A stretch of DNA of 64,000 bases from Glaciecola sp965660625 (lineage in GTDB: Bacteria; Pseudomonadota; Gammaproteobacteria; Enterobacterales; Alteromonadaceae), in assembly GCA_965660625.1 (NCBI GenBank), contig CBFIAR010000010.1, positions 1-64,000 of the forward strand, read 5' to 3'. Each line of letters starts with the position of its first letter. Position 1 is the stretch's first letter. A program made the position numbers and the translations under genes. Below are positions 43,414-52,006 of this stretch, in pieces. Under the pieces are notes generated by a model. It saw nothing but the letters and a program-made list of their open reading frames with translations, had not been told where the DNA came from and did not search any database.

Positions 43414-46400
43414 TTAGTTTGTTTTCACTTTCGCAGCTCTAATAAACTTCGTCATACTTTGAATCAAGGTTCTCAACTTCGCAGGTTTCAGTGGTTTACT
43501 GAGATAATTAACACCTTGCTCTTGGCATAGCTTTATCAACTCGTCATCGCGCTTTGCTGTCACTAAACAGGCTGGAATAACCATATTTAAGGATGCTCGA
43601 ATAGCTTCAATTATGGCTAAGCCGTCGGGGCCTTTACCTAGTTGATAATCTACCAGTATGATTTGCGGCAAAAAGTGTTGCGCGGTTGTCACTGCTTGTT
43701 CATAGTTTTGTGCGATTTGAACTTCAATTCCCCACTTGGTCAATAGTGTCTGCATAGCGTCTAAGTTTTCTTGCTGATCATCAACACACAAAATGCGCAA
43801 TCCGCTGAATACCGATGTCGTTTTGGAAACCACCACGCCTGTGGTTTCGGGAGCATCTATTAAATCAAACAGGATGGAGAAACAGCTTCCTGTTCCTTCT
43901 TCAGACACTACCTTAATGCTGCATTGCAGCTGCTGTGACAGACGCTTCACTACGCCTAAACCTAAACCAATCCCTTGTTCATTACTATTTTCTACCCGAT
44001 AAAAATCGCTAAATATAGCGGCTTGTTGAAGTGTAGGAATGCCAATGCCGGTGTCTCTCACTTCAATAAGGACTTTATTTTTTTGCTTTCTAGCCGTTAA
44101 CAGAACCTTACCTGATTGGGTGTATTTCACGGCATTTGAAACTAAATTCTGTATGATTCGATAAACATAGGTTCGATCCGCGCTTATCCATACTTCCTGC
44201 ACGCGGTGTTTGAATATTAAGCCTTTCTCTGCCGCCTTCATGCTCATTTCATTAATGATAGGAGTAAGTGTCTCAGTCACATTGACTGTTTCAATAAAGG
44301 GTTTCAGCTCACCTTGATCTAGGCGCGAAATATCCAGAATAGTACCAATGAGGGCTTCACTTGAGACCACTGAGTCATTCAATTTATTAATGATTTTAGC
44401 GGTATCATCGTCTAGTTTCGTTTCCTGCAGTGCAGATAAATATAGCTTTGCAGCATTAAGTGGCTGCAGCACGTCATGACTTGCTAAGGCTAAGAATCTA
44501 GATTTGCTTGCATTGGCATTTTCTGCCTCTTGTCTTGCTCTTATAAGCTCTTTTTCGGCACCATTTCTGCGTTCGATTTCTAGTCTGAGCTCAGCGTTAA
44601 TTGAATGTACCTCTTCTGTTCTTTTACGCACGCGTTGTTCAAGTGAAATATTGCTTTCTTTTAGGGCTTGCTGCAACTCTACGTGCCCTGTGATGTCGTG
44701 AAAGCTGGTCACAAAACCACCGCCGGGCAGGGGGTTTCCAATAGTTTCAATCACTCTACCGTCATCGCGCTTACGCGTAAATTTATGTGCCTGACCTGAC
44801 CTCAGGCGCTCAATTCGCTTTTGAACACGATGTTCAATTTCGCTGGGTGGGCCATCACTATGCGCAATGTTAAAGCGAATTAATTTTTCGATAGGCATCC
44901 CAACGGATAGTATGTCGCTAGGAAAATTAAATAGGTCTACATAACTTTTATTCCATGCAACTAAATTCAGGTTTTTGTCTACCACGCTGATACCTTGTTC
45001 TAGGCTTTCGAGCGAGGTCATTAGCGCACTAATATTAAATTCGACGGCCTGTGCATTTTCTTCAAAGAAGTTAACCACCTCTGAAATATCCAGCTTCTTC
45101 CCTCTTACTAAACTGTCAATTAGGGCTTTTGAGCTAGAAGAACCAACTACGCCACCGAGTGCACGTTCACAAAATGACAAGAAATTATCATTTGCGGGAT
45201 CCTGCATTTTCATTTCTATATTAGTGCGTTTAGCATAGTCGTTAAACAACTGCTCACAGCGTTCTATGCCGCTGAATTTCGAGATAAGAGTGTGCAGGTC
45301 GTCAACCGTAACTGTTAACGGTTGTGCAGATATCAGTGGAGAACGAATATCGGCAGGTGATACAAACGCTTCGGCCTGTATTCTATCAATCAGGCGAGAA
45401 CTGGTAATCATTGAAAACGTAATATAGGCGATAATATTCGCCATTAAGCTAACCATGGCTGCTTGGCTTAGTGATTCTGATTGATCAATGCCGGATGTTG
45501 CACCGCCGAGAATTGGCAACATAAGCCACATTGTCCAAACCACAATTCCAGCAATCAATCCTGCGTATACGCCGTGTGCATGGCCGCGTTTCCAGTATAG
45601 GCCTCCAATGATGCTGGGCAATAAATGAATAACTAAGGAGAATGCTAAAAGTCCAATCGACGCTAAACTCGCTTCGTTTGTCATTTGTTGTTGATATAAA
45701 AATGCAAGCGTTAGGATAAGGAAAATAATAATACGACGAAGGAGTTTTATACGTTCGATTTTATTGGTTTTTTGACTTGATATTCGTTCTAATACTTTGG
45801 GCAGAATAACGTCATTGGTTATCATTGTGCTAAGCGTGAGTGTGGCAACAATAATCATCGCTGTTGCTGCAGACAAACCACCAATGAAAACGATCATTTG
45901 TAAAATAATCGAGTCAGATAATATCGCTAAGCCCAACACATAATTATCTGCTTTTATGTCCGATTGAGTAAATATAGCATCGCCTGCTGCGGCAATAACT
46001 GGAATGGTGCAAGCTATAATGAACAGATAAAGGGGAAATACCCAGCGTGCTTGTTTTAGATGTTCAAGGTTTAAGTTATCGACAACGGCAACGTGAAACT
46101 GTCGAGGTAAACAGATAACAGCTGCTGCGGCCATCAGTGTTTGTGCCCAAAAAGTGAACGAATAGAATGTGTTAATTGCTTCGTCAGATTTAAACTCAAT
46201 AAAGATATCATTGCTTGGATTCGCTTCGTAATATTGGTATGCCACGATAGCAACCAGCACGAGTGCAAGTAATTTGATACATGATTCAAAGGAAATAGCG
46301 AGCATCAAGCCTCGTCTATATTCGGTTACGTCGGTATTTTTAGTGCCAAAATACATCGCAAAAATAGCGATAAACACGGTAGCTATTACTACCACGAAAT

Positions 46401-46851
46401 TCGAGTGCTGTTGCTCGGATATAGATGTAAATAGTGAGCCAATTGCTTTCAGTTGCAGTGCAATATAGGGAATAGTGGCGAGCAAGGCAATGATAGTGAC
46501 CAGCAGAGCGACAATTTGACGTTTGCCATACCTAGCGCTTATAAAATCGGCAATTGTGCTGATGTGCTGTTTTTTGCTTACCAGTATTAACTTGCGTATA
46601 AAGCGATAAAACACCACATAAACAATGATCGGGCCTAATAATATCGGCAAATATAACCAGTTGTCTCGACTGGCCTGTCCCACGGCACCAAAAAATGTCC
46701 AAGCCGTGCAATAAATGCCTAACGCAAGTGAGTAAACTAAGGGATTTGAAGTGAGCCAACGAGACGTTGGGGTATTACGATCACCCCACTTTGCAATCCA
46801 AAATAACAAACAAAGATAAATTAATGCGAGAGCAAGCCATCCCAATGACAT
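43414..46851 (-). CDS. crbS: CrbS-type hybrid sensor kinase with sodium:solute symporter domain
   Basis: A 1145-residue hybrid kinase. The first ~500 residues are a 13-helix sodium:solute symporter-like domain (ISARYGKRQIVALLVTII and following). A STAC-like linker (RALGGVVGSSSSKALIDSLV) comes near 560-580 and a PAS domain near 615-720 (QGISVVDKNLNLVAWNKSYV). The phospho-His is in LASHDVLQPLNAAK near 787, the ATPase has NLVSNAVKYTQSG, and a C-terminal receiver starts LRILCVDDQQ near 1022 with its Asp in ILVDYQLG. In Vibrio and Pseudomonas CrbS/MxtR act with CrbR/ErdR to switch on acs. Start is the ATG at 46851, six bases after AGGA; a TTG further up is unlikely. Confidence 0.92.
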   Translation of the reverse strand: MSLGWLALALIYLCLLFWIAKWGDRNTPTSRWLTSNPLVYSLALGIYCTAWTFFGAVGQASRDNWLYLPILLGPIIVYVVFYRFIRKLILVSKKQHISTIADFISARYGKRQIVALLVTIIALLATIPYIALQLKAIGSLFTSISEQQHSNFVVVIATVFIAIFAMYFGTKNTDVTEYRRGLMLAISFESCIKLLALVLVAIVAYQYYEANPSNDIFIEFKSDEAINTFYSFTFWAQTLMAAAAVICLPRQFHVAVVDNLNLEHLKQARWVFPLYLFIIACTIPVIAAAGDAIFTQSDIKADNYVLGLAILSDSIILQMIVFIGGLSAATAMIIVATLTLSTMITNDVILPKVLERISSQKTNKIERIKLLRRIIIFLILTLAFLYQQQMTNEASLASIGLLAFSLVIHLLPSIIGGLYWKRGHAHGVYAGLIAGIVVWTMWLMLPILGGATSGIDQSESLSQAAMVSLMANIIAYITFSMITSSRLIDRIQAEAFVSPADIRSPLISAQPLTVTVDDLHTLISKFSGIERCEQLFNDYAKRTNIEMKMQDPANDNFLSFCERALGGVVGSSSSKALIDSLVRGKKLDISEVVNFFEENAQAVEFNISALMTSLESLEQGISVVDKNLNLVAWNKSYVDLFNFPSDILSVGMPIEKLIRFNIAHSDGPPSEIEHRVQKRIERLRSGQAHKFTRKRDDGRVIETIGNPLPGGGFVTSFHDITGHVELQQALKESNISLEQRVRKRTEEVHSINAELRLEIERRNGAEKELIRARQEAENANASKSRFLALASHDVLQPLNAAKLYLSALQETKLDDDTAKIINKLNDSVVSSEALIGTILDISRLDQGELKPFIETVNVTETLTPIINEMSMKAAEKGLIFKHRVQEVWISADRTYVYRIIQNLVSNAVKYTQSGKVLLTARKQKNKVLIEVRDTGIGIPTLQQAAIFSDFYRVENSNEQGIGLGLGVVKRLSQQLQCSIKVVSEEGTGSCFSILFDLIDAPETTGVVVSKTTSVFSGLRILCVDDQQENLDAMQTLLTKWGIEVQIAQNYEQAVTTAQHFLPQIILVDYQLGKGPDGLAIIEAIRASLNMVIPACLVTAKRDDELIKLCQEQGVNYLSKPLKPAKLRTLIQSMTKFIRAAKVKTN

Positions 46852-46902
46852 GTATTTTCCTAACAAAGGTTTAACAATTTAGACTGTATCATATTCTAGC
46901 AG

Positions 46903-46924
46903 TGGTCTACGACCCCTAAGACCA
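46903..46924. promoter_or_regulatory. palindrome in the crbS-symporter divergent gap
   Basis: TGGTCT-N10-AGACCA is a perfect inverted repeat, and inside it GGTC-TAC-GACC is another. Its arms match those of the acs upstream palindrome at 37730. It lies 52 bases before crbS and about 180 before the DUF4212 gene. A CrbR site is the natural hypothesis. Confidence 0.35.
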
Positions 46925-47106
46925 TCGTCGCATTTTACCTTTTTTTGTGAACAGATACAGTATGCATAACAGTGCTAATGTCAGGTTTTGCAATGGTTTG
47001 GCTCAAACTTCTATAAGAATTGATAGCCAACACCATAGCCAGCAAAGGTTTACGTTAGCAAAATGTTAAACTAACACATCTTATTAACTTGCTGAGGAAC
47101 GCAAAG

Positions 47107-47373
47107 ATGGCTTTTAAAAATGAAGGGGATCAGAAGGCTTACTGGAAAGAGAATTTATCTCTCCTGTTCAAACTTCTCATAGTGTGGTTCGTCGTCTCGT
47201 TTGGCGCCGGTATTATTTTCGTTGAAGTATTGAATCAAATCCAGTTTTTCGGGTTTAAACTTGGTTTTTGGTTTGCACAACAGGGCTCAATCTACGTATT
47301 TGTTGCACTTATTTTCTTCTATGTGAAGAAAATGAATGATATGGACAAAAAATACGGCGTGGAAGAGGAATAA
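47107..47373 (+). CDS. DUF4212 small subunit of sodium/solute symporter
   Basis: An 88-residue membrane protein with two helices (LLFKLLIVWFVVSFGAGIIF, then QQGSIYVFVALIFFYV) and a charged C-terminus DMDKKYGVEEE. This matches the DUF4212 family, a putative small subunit always found just before a symporter of the ActP/VC_2705 group. The start is the ATG at 47107, eight bases after GAGGA. The symporter gene begins three bases after its stop. Confidence 0.92.
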   Translation: MAFKNEGDQKAYWKENLSLLFKLLIVWFVVSFGAGIIFVEVLNQIQFFGFKLGFWFAQQGSIYVFVALIFFYVKKMNDMDKKYGVEEE

Positions 47374-47376
47374 CTG

Positions 47377-49089
47377 ATGACTGTACAAGTATTAACATTT
47401 ATTATCGTTGGAGCATCGTTTTTGCTCTATATGGGCATCGCCGTATGGGCGCGTGCAGGTTCAACTAACGACTTCTACATCGCCGGTGGTGGTGTTCACC
47501 CTGTATTGAACGGTATGGCAACTGCTGCCGATTGGATGTCAGCAGCATCGTTTATTTCTATGGCAGGCTTAGTGTCTTTCATGGGCTATGACGGTGCGGT
47601 GTACTTAATGGGTTGGACTGGCGGCTATGTATTACTCGCATTATGTTTAGCACCTTATTTACGTAAGTTTGGTAAGTTTACAGTGCCAGACTTTATCGGC
47701 GACCGTTACTACTCACAGACAGCAAGAACGGTTGCTGTAATCTGTGCTATTTTCGTATGCTTCACATACGTCATTGGTCAGATGCGTGGTGTTGGTGTGG
47801 TCTTCAGTCGTTTCTTAGAAGTTGAGTTATGGCTGGGTGTTGTTATCGGTATGGGTGTGGTTTTCTTCTACACAGTACTAGGCGGCATGAAAGGCATCAC
47901 GTATACTCAGGTCGCTCAATTCTGCGTTCTCATCTTTGCTTATTTAGTACCAGCGGTATTCATCTCTATCATGTTGACAGGCCATGTGTTGCCACAGACT
48001 GGTTTTGGTGCCACCCTAGCTGATGGTTCAGGCATGTTCTTACTTGAAAAATTGGATATGTTGTCAACTGACTTAGGTTTTAACGAATACACGTCAAACA
48101 CCAAATCGTATTTAGACATTTTCTGCATTACTTTTGCACTAATGGTCGGTACTGCAGGTTTACCACACGTAATAGTGCGCTTCTTCACTGTTCCTAAAGT
48201 AAGTGATGCACGTAGGAGTGCTGGTTGGGCATTAGCCTTTATTGCTATCCTTTACACTACAGCTCCTGCACTTGCTGCATTCGCTCGTGTAAATATGATT
48301 GAGACTATCAATGGTCCAGACGGACAAGGTATGTCTTACGCTGAAGCACCAAGTTGGATTAAAAATTGGGAAAAAACCAACCTTATCTCGCATGATGACA
48401 AGAATGGCGACGGTAAAATGTTTTATGCTCAAAAAGATGATCCTCGCAGTGAGATGACGATTGACCGCGACATCATGGTATTAGCGAATCCTGAAATTGC
48501 AAATTTACCTGCATGGGTAATTGCATTAGTTGCTGCTGGTGGTGTTGCCGCTGCCTTGTCAACGTCAGCAGGCTTGCTATTGGTTATCTCGACATCGGTC
48601 TCGCATGATTTACTCAAACGAAATTTGATGCCTGATATTACCGACAAGAAAGAGCTGTTGTCTGCGCGAATAGCCGCGGGGGTTGCGATTCTAATCGCCG
48701 GTTACTTTGGCATCAATCCGCCAGACTTTGTGGCCGCGATAGTCGCCTTTGCCTTCGGCCTTGCTGCATCAAGTTTCTTCCCAGTAATTATTATGGGTAT
48801 ATTCAGCAAGCGTATGAACGACAAGGGGGCAATCTCAGGGATGATCACAGGTATTCTATTCACCGCTGCTTACATTATATACTTTAAATTTGTTAGCCCG
48901 GAAATGAACAAACCTGCCAACTGGTTGTTCGGAATTTCACCTGAAGGTATAGGCACTATCGGTATGTTGATTAACTTTGCCGTTGCTTTTGTAGTATTCA
49001 AATTTACAGACGAAGCACCACAAGAAATTCAAGATCTTGTAGAAAGCATTCGTTTCCCTAAAGGAGCTGGTGCAGCAACTGCTCACTAG
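47377..49089 (+). CDS. actP: sodium:solute (acetate-type) symporter, VC_2705 subfamily
   Basis: A 570-residue symporter with about 13 membrane helices. NDFYIAGGGVHPVLNGMATAA and the following SAASFISMAGL segment are typical of ActP-like acetate carriers. An extramembrane loop near residues 330-345 holds DDKNGDGK, an EF-hand-like calcium loop. Its neighbours, DUF4212 upstream and the CBS/DUF294 and exonuclease genes downstream, form the conserved group known from Shewanella and Vibrio that is linked to CrbS/CrbR. Acetate or a similar small carboxylate is the likely substrate. A terminator follows. Confidence 0.92.
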   Translation: MTVQVLTFIIVGASFLLYMGIAVWARAGSTNDFYIAGGGVHPVLNGMATAADWMSAASFISMAGLVSFMGYDGAVYLMGWTGGYVLLALCLAPYLRKFGKFTVPDFIGDRYYSQTARTVAVICAIFVCFTYVIGQMRGVGVVFSRFLEVELWLGVVIGMGVVFFYTVLGGMKGITYTQVAQFCVLIFAYLVPAVFISIMLTGHVLPQTGFGATLADGSGMFLLEKLDMLSTDLGFNEYTSNTKSYLDIFCITFALMVGTAGLPHVIVRFFTVPKVSDARRSAGWALAFIAILYTTAPALAAFARVNMIETINGPDGQGMSYAEAPSWIKNWEKTNLISHDDKNGDGKMFYAQKDDPRSEMTIDRDIMVLANPEIANLPAWVIALVAAGGVAAALSTSAGLLLVISTSVSHDLLKRNLMPDITDKKELLSARIAAGVAILIAGYFGINPPDFVAAIVAFAFGLAASSFFPVIIMGIFSKRMNDKGAISGMITGILFTAAYIIYFKFVSPEMNKPANWLFGISPEGIGTIGMLINFAVAFVVFKFTDEAPQEIQDLVESIRFPKGAGAATAH

Positions 49090-49104
49090 TAATAGGTAAT
49101 ACTG

Positions 49105-49131
49105 AAAAGCCCAGCAATGCTGGGCTTTTTT
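49105..49131 (+). terminator. terminator of the symporter operon
   Basis: AAAAGCCCAGCA pairs with TGCTGGGCTTTT around a one-base gap, followed by Ts. It lies 16 bases after the symporter stop. Confidence 0.88.
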
Positions 49132-49153
49132 ATCACTGGAAAAGACAAACACC

Positions 49154-49325
49154 GATATTAATTATAAGATTATTTTTCAGCAGGGGGCTTCTCACATAAT
49201 CAAGACCGCTGTGACGCCAACGCGTCAGGCCATCCATGGCCCGCTTTCTATCGCCATCCTTGGCGATAGAAGTATTGATTATGTGAGAAGCCCCCCTGCT
49301 GAAAAATAATCTTATAATTAACATC
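49154..49325. repeat. long inverted repeat with three nested hairpins (cruciform/MITE-like element)
   Basis: The left arm (49154-49203) and right arm (49275-49325) are reverse complements over about 50 bases with one mismatch and one extra C. Between the arms are three further stems: TGACGC/GCGTCA (49212-49227), GGCCAT/ATGGCC (49228-49241) and an 11-bp stem TTCTATCGCCA/TGGCGATAGAA with loop TCCT (49246-49271). Extruded, it would be a cross with a three-leaf head. It fills the space between the symporter terminator and the CBS/DUF294 ribosome site. No transposase or clear target duplication is seen. Confidence 0.92.
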
Positions 49326-49342
49326 TCCCAGAGGAGTGAACT

Positions 49343-51175
49343 ATGACAGCGGTACCACAACAGGTGACTGATTATCTGAAAGGGTCAGGACCTTTTGATA
49401 TGTTAGATATCGAACAGCTGTATGATATTGCTCGACATTCTCATATTATTTACCTCGCAGCCGAAAACCAAGAGGAGATGCTCACAACGCACAAAAACTC
49501 GCTATATTTGATTCAAAGCGGCCAGTTTTCAGTAAAGGATTGTGACGGCGCGCTGAAGCACTTAAGTGACGGTGATTATTTTGGTTATGCCGCATTAATA
49601 GACAACGTTAATTACAAGCTGAGTATCACTGTCGAGAGTCCTGGGCTTGTTGTGTGTATACCAAAAGAGTGGTTTGATAAAGCCATGACGCACCCAAGAG
49701 TCAGCCAGTTTTTTAATGCCGCAAAGGATGACGTTCTGCAGCATGATGCGGTGAAAGATTCAAACTCAATGTGGCTGCATAAACCCCTCTATGAAGTGGC
49801 GGAAACACTGCCTATCACCATTGCACAAACAGACTCTATACAAAGTGCCGGTGCGTTGATGAGTAAGATGCATATTTCATCGGTGCTGATCATCGAAAAA
49901 AATCAGCTAATGGGCATTATAACCGACCGCGATTTACGCAATCGGGTGGTAGCGGTAGGGCTGAACATGCAGTTGCCGGTGAAGCAAATAATGACAGAAA
50001 ATCCGGCTTATCTAACCAAGAATAAAACCTTGTTTGATGCAGTGTGTATCATGAATGAGAAATCGATTAATCACTTGCCGGTATTGGATGACATTACCAA
50101 CAAGCCGATAGGAATGATCACCGCAACAGACATTTTTAAACAACAGCGCAACAATGTCCTATTTGTTATAAGCGATATTTCAAAAGCGAATAATCTGTAC
50201 GAGCTCATCCGTTGTTCTTGGCAATTACCGCATTATTTTGCATCGAGTGCGAAGCGTCCTGGTGATTTTGATATTGTTGGTAAAGTGCTTTCGCAAGCAA
50301 CCGATGTTATGACGCGCAAATTAATCACGTTTTTTCAGCAACAAAACGGTCAAGCACCCATGCCTTATTGTTGGTTGGTTTTTGGCTCTCAAGCACGTGA
50401 AGACCAAACCATGGGGTCTGATCAAGATAATGCCTTGCTCTTGGCAGAAGAACCCAATGAAGAGGAAGCCGTTTATTTCGAAAAAATGGCACAATATGTT
50501 TGTTTAGGCTTAGGGAAATGTGGCATAAAATTATGCGATGGTAATATTATGGCGTCAAATCCTAAGCTACGTAATTCGTTAAGTGAATCGATACAACAAT
50601 CGAAATCGTGGGTTCGTGAACCGACGCCAGAAGCCATGCTGTCATTCAATATTTTTTTAGATGCTCGAGCTGCAGCAGGCGATGCAAGTTTGTTTGTGCG
50701 TTTGCAAGATGAACGCAAAAAGCTCTTTCAACAGTCCATGTTTCTAGCTGCTTTGGCGCGCCAAGCTAATGAAGGTTCAGTGCCGCTTTCAATGTTCCAA
50801 AAGTTTGTTTTTGCGAAAGGTCGAAAAGAAAAAGACAGTATCGACCTAAAGCACACAGCGATTGCCATTATTAATAATTTAGTACGGATTCATGCCTTGG
50901 CGAATGCAATTACGATCCCTTCAACAGTCGGCAGGTTGGATGCATTAACAGCCAAGAGTGGCGTTTCGTCGGAAGATATTAAGAACTTGCGAGATATATG
51001 GTTGTTTTTAAATCGACTGCGCTGGCGCCATCAGTTGCACAATAAAGTACAAGATAATTTTATTCGCGTGAGCGATTTATCGTCTATTGAAAAGCATCAA
51101 TTAAAAGCCGCATTCCAAGCTATCCACAGAGCACAACAAACGGCTGTTCTCAAATACTCGGGTGGCATTGGCTAA
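49343..51175 (+). CDS. cNMP-binding/CBS/DUF294 nucleotidyltransferase-like protein
   Basis: A 610-residue cytoplasmic regulator. A cyclic-nucleotide-binding-like domain (residues ~15-125, with LSDGDYFGYAALI) is followed by paired CBS domains (~150-270; GIITDRDLRNRVVAVG and HLPVLDD). Then comes a DUF294 nucleotidyltransferase-like core (FGSQAREDQTMGSDQDNALL, near 345-365), whose GS and DxD acids are as in GlnD. A helical DUF294 C-terminal domain closes the protein. Such proteins accompany ActP-type symporters and may regulate them; the reaction is not established. GAGGAG precedes the ATG. The next gene overlaps its stop by one base. Confidence 0.92.
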   Translation: MTAVPQQVTDYLKGSGPFDMLDIEQLYDIARHSHIIYLAAENQEEMLTTHKNSLYLIQSGQFSVKDCDGALKHLSDGDYFGYAALIDNVNYKLSITVESPGLVVCIPKEWFDKAMTHPRVSQFFNAAKDDVLQHDAVKDSNSMWLHKPLYEVAETLPITIAQTDSIQSAGALMSKMHISSVLIIEKNQLMGIITDRDLRNRVVAVGLNMQLPVKQIMTENPAYLTKNKTLFDAVCIMNEKSINHLPVLDDITNKPIGMITATDIFKQQRNNVLFVISDISKANNLYELIRCSWQLPHYFASSAKRPGDFDIVGKVLSQATDVMTRKLITFFQQQNGQAPMPYCWLVFGSQAREDQTMGSDQDNALLLAEEPNEEEAVYFEKMAQYVCLGLGKCGIKLCDGNIMASNPKLRNSLSESIQQSKSWVREPTPEAMLSFNIFLDARAAAGDASLFVRLQDERKKLFQQSMFLAALARQANEGSVPLSMFQKFVFAKGRKEKDSIDLKHTAIAIINNLVRIHALANAITIPSTVGRLDALTAKSGVSSEDIKNLRDIWLFLNRLRWRHQLHNKVQDNFIRVSDLSSIEKHQLKAAFQAIHRAQQTAVLKYSGGIG

Positions 51176-51849
51176 TGGCGTCATTTTTCTCTCAGCTTTT
51201 CAAGCGAGCCCCAACGCTTCCAGATAAATGGAGAATGATGTCAATTAAAGACACACCTTTTTTATCAATCGATTTAGAGCTGACAGGTTTAGACACTAAT
51301 GTTGCGAAAATCACCTCAATAGGATGGGTGAATGGCACGCATCAAAGCGTTGACTTAAGTACTGCATTCTATGCCGTTATTCGTGCTACAGGCGATTTAA
51401 AGCAAAGCCCAGTCATTCATGGTTTAACCGCGCGTGACTTATTAAAAGGTGAGCATATCAAAACGGTAATTGGGCAATTACAAGCATTCGCTCAGTCACA
51501 TGTCTGGGTGCTGCACAATGCCGGTTTGGATATGCAAGTGTTAGACAGAGTCGCTAAAAGTATGGGGGTGCCTGAAACCCAAATAACGACCATCGACACG
51601 ATGCTCTTAGAGCTTTACTTTCTTAATAAGACTCAGGATATGGTGCAGCAAGGGGCTGTAACGCTTGAACAATGTCGCCAGCGCTATGGTTTGCCTGAGG
51701 CGCCAAATCATAATGCTTTGGATGATGCTGTAGCAACACTCTCTCTTGCGTTTGCGCAGTGGTACAAATTTGATAAACAGACTTCTGCTCCACTTTGTGA
51801 TTTATTGCACACTAAAGCGATTAAAGTTTATACGATAGGCGAAGCTTAG
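51175..51849 (+). CDS. DnaQ-like 3'-5' exonuclease
   Basis: A 224-residue DEDD exonuclease resembling the proofreading subunit epsilon. Exo I is FLSIDLELTGLD (near 28-39, DxE), Exo II lies in VWVLHNAGLDMQVLD and Exo III is HNALDDAVATLSL (HxxxxD). The gene is joined to the CBS/DUF294 gene by a TAATG overlap, so they are made together, as in the conserved symporter-linked group. It lacks a polymerase and probably has a specialised nucleic acid or nucleotide role rather than replication proofreading. Confidence 0.9.
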   Translation: MASFFSQLFKRAPTLPDKWRMMSIKDTPFLSIDLELTGLDTNVAKITSIGWVNGTHQSVDLSTAFYAVIRATGDLKQSPVIHGLTARDLLKGEHIKTVIGQLQAFAQSHVWVLHNAGLDMQVLDRVAKSMGVPETQITTIDTMLLELYFLNKTQDMVQQGAVTLEQCRQRYGLPEAPNHNALDDAVATLSLAFAQWYKFDKQTSAPLCDLLHTKAIKVYTIGEA

Positions 51850-51895
51850 ATCCCTTTGTAGGTTTTTACTGTTGGTATAAGGCCGATAGATAGTC

Positions 51896-51938
51896 GTAAA
51901 CAAAAAAATCAGCTTATACAGCTGATTTTTTGTTTATG
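51896..51938. terminator. bidirectional terminator after the exonuclease gene
   Basis: AAAAAATCAGCT and AGCTGATTTTTT form a stem with a 5-base loop and flanking complementary bases. T-runs exist on both strands, so it serves the exonuclease and the dioxygenase genes. Confidence 0.82.
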
Positions 51939-51965
51939 AGGGGGAATTTTTGTTCACAATTATAG

Positions 51966-52006
51966 TTGCTAGTGCTGCTAGTGCTGCTAGTGCTGCTAGT
52001 GTTGCT
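51966..52006. repeat. 9-bp tandem repeat (four copies)
   Basis: Units TTGCTAGTG, then CTGCTAGTG three times, then TTGCT, run right up to the stop codon of the dioxygenase gene on the minus strand. The number of copies may vary between strains. Confidence 0.85.

Noticed and set aside
49154..49325. Cloverleaf-like shape as a possible tRNA or integron attC site
   Set aside because: The stems have the wrong sizes and there is no T-loop, anticodon arm or CCA end; no attC core sites (GTTRRRY-type) are visible.
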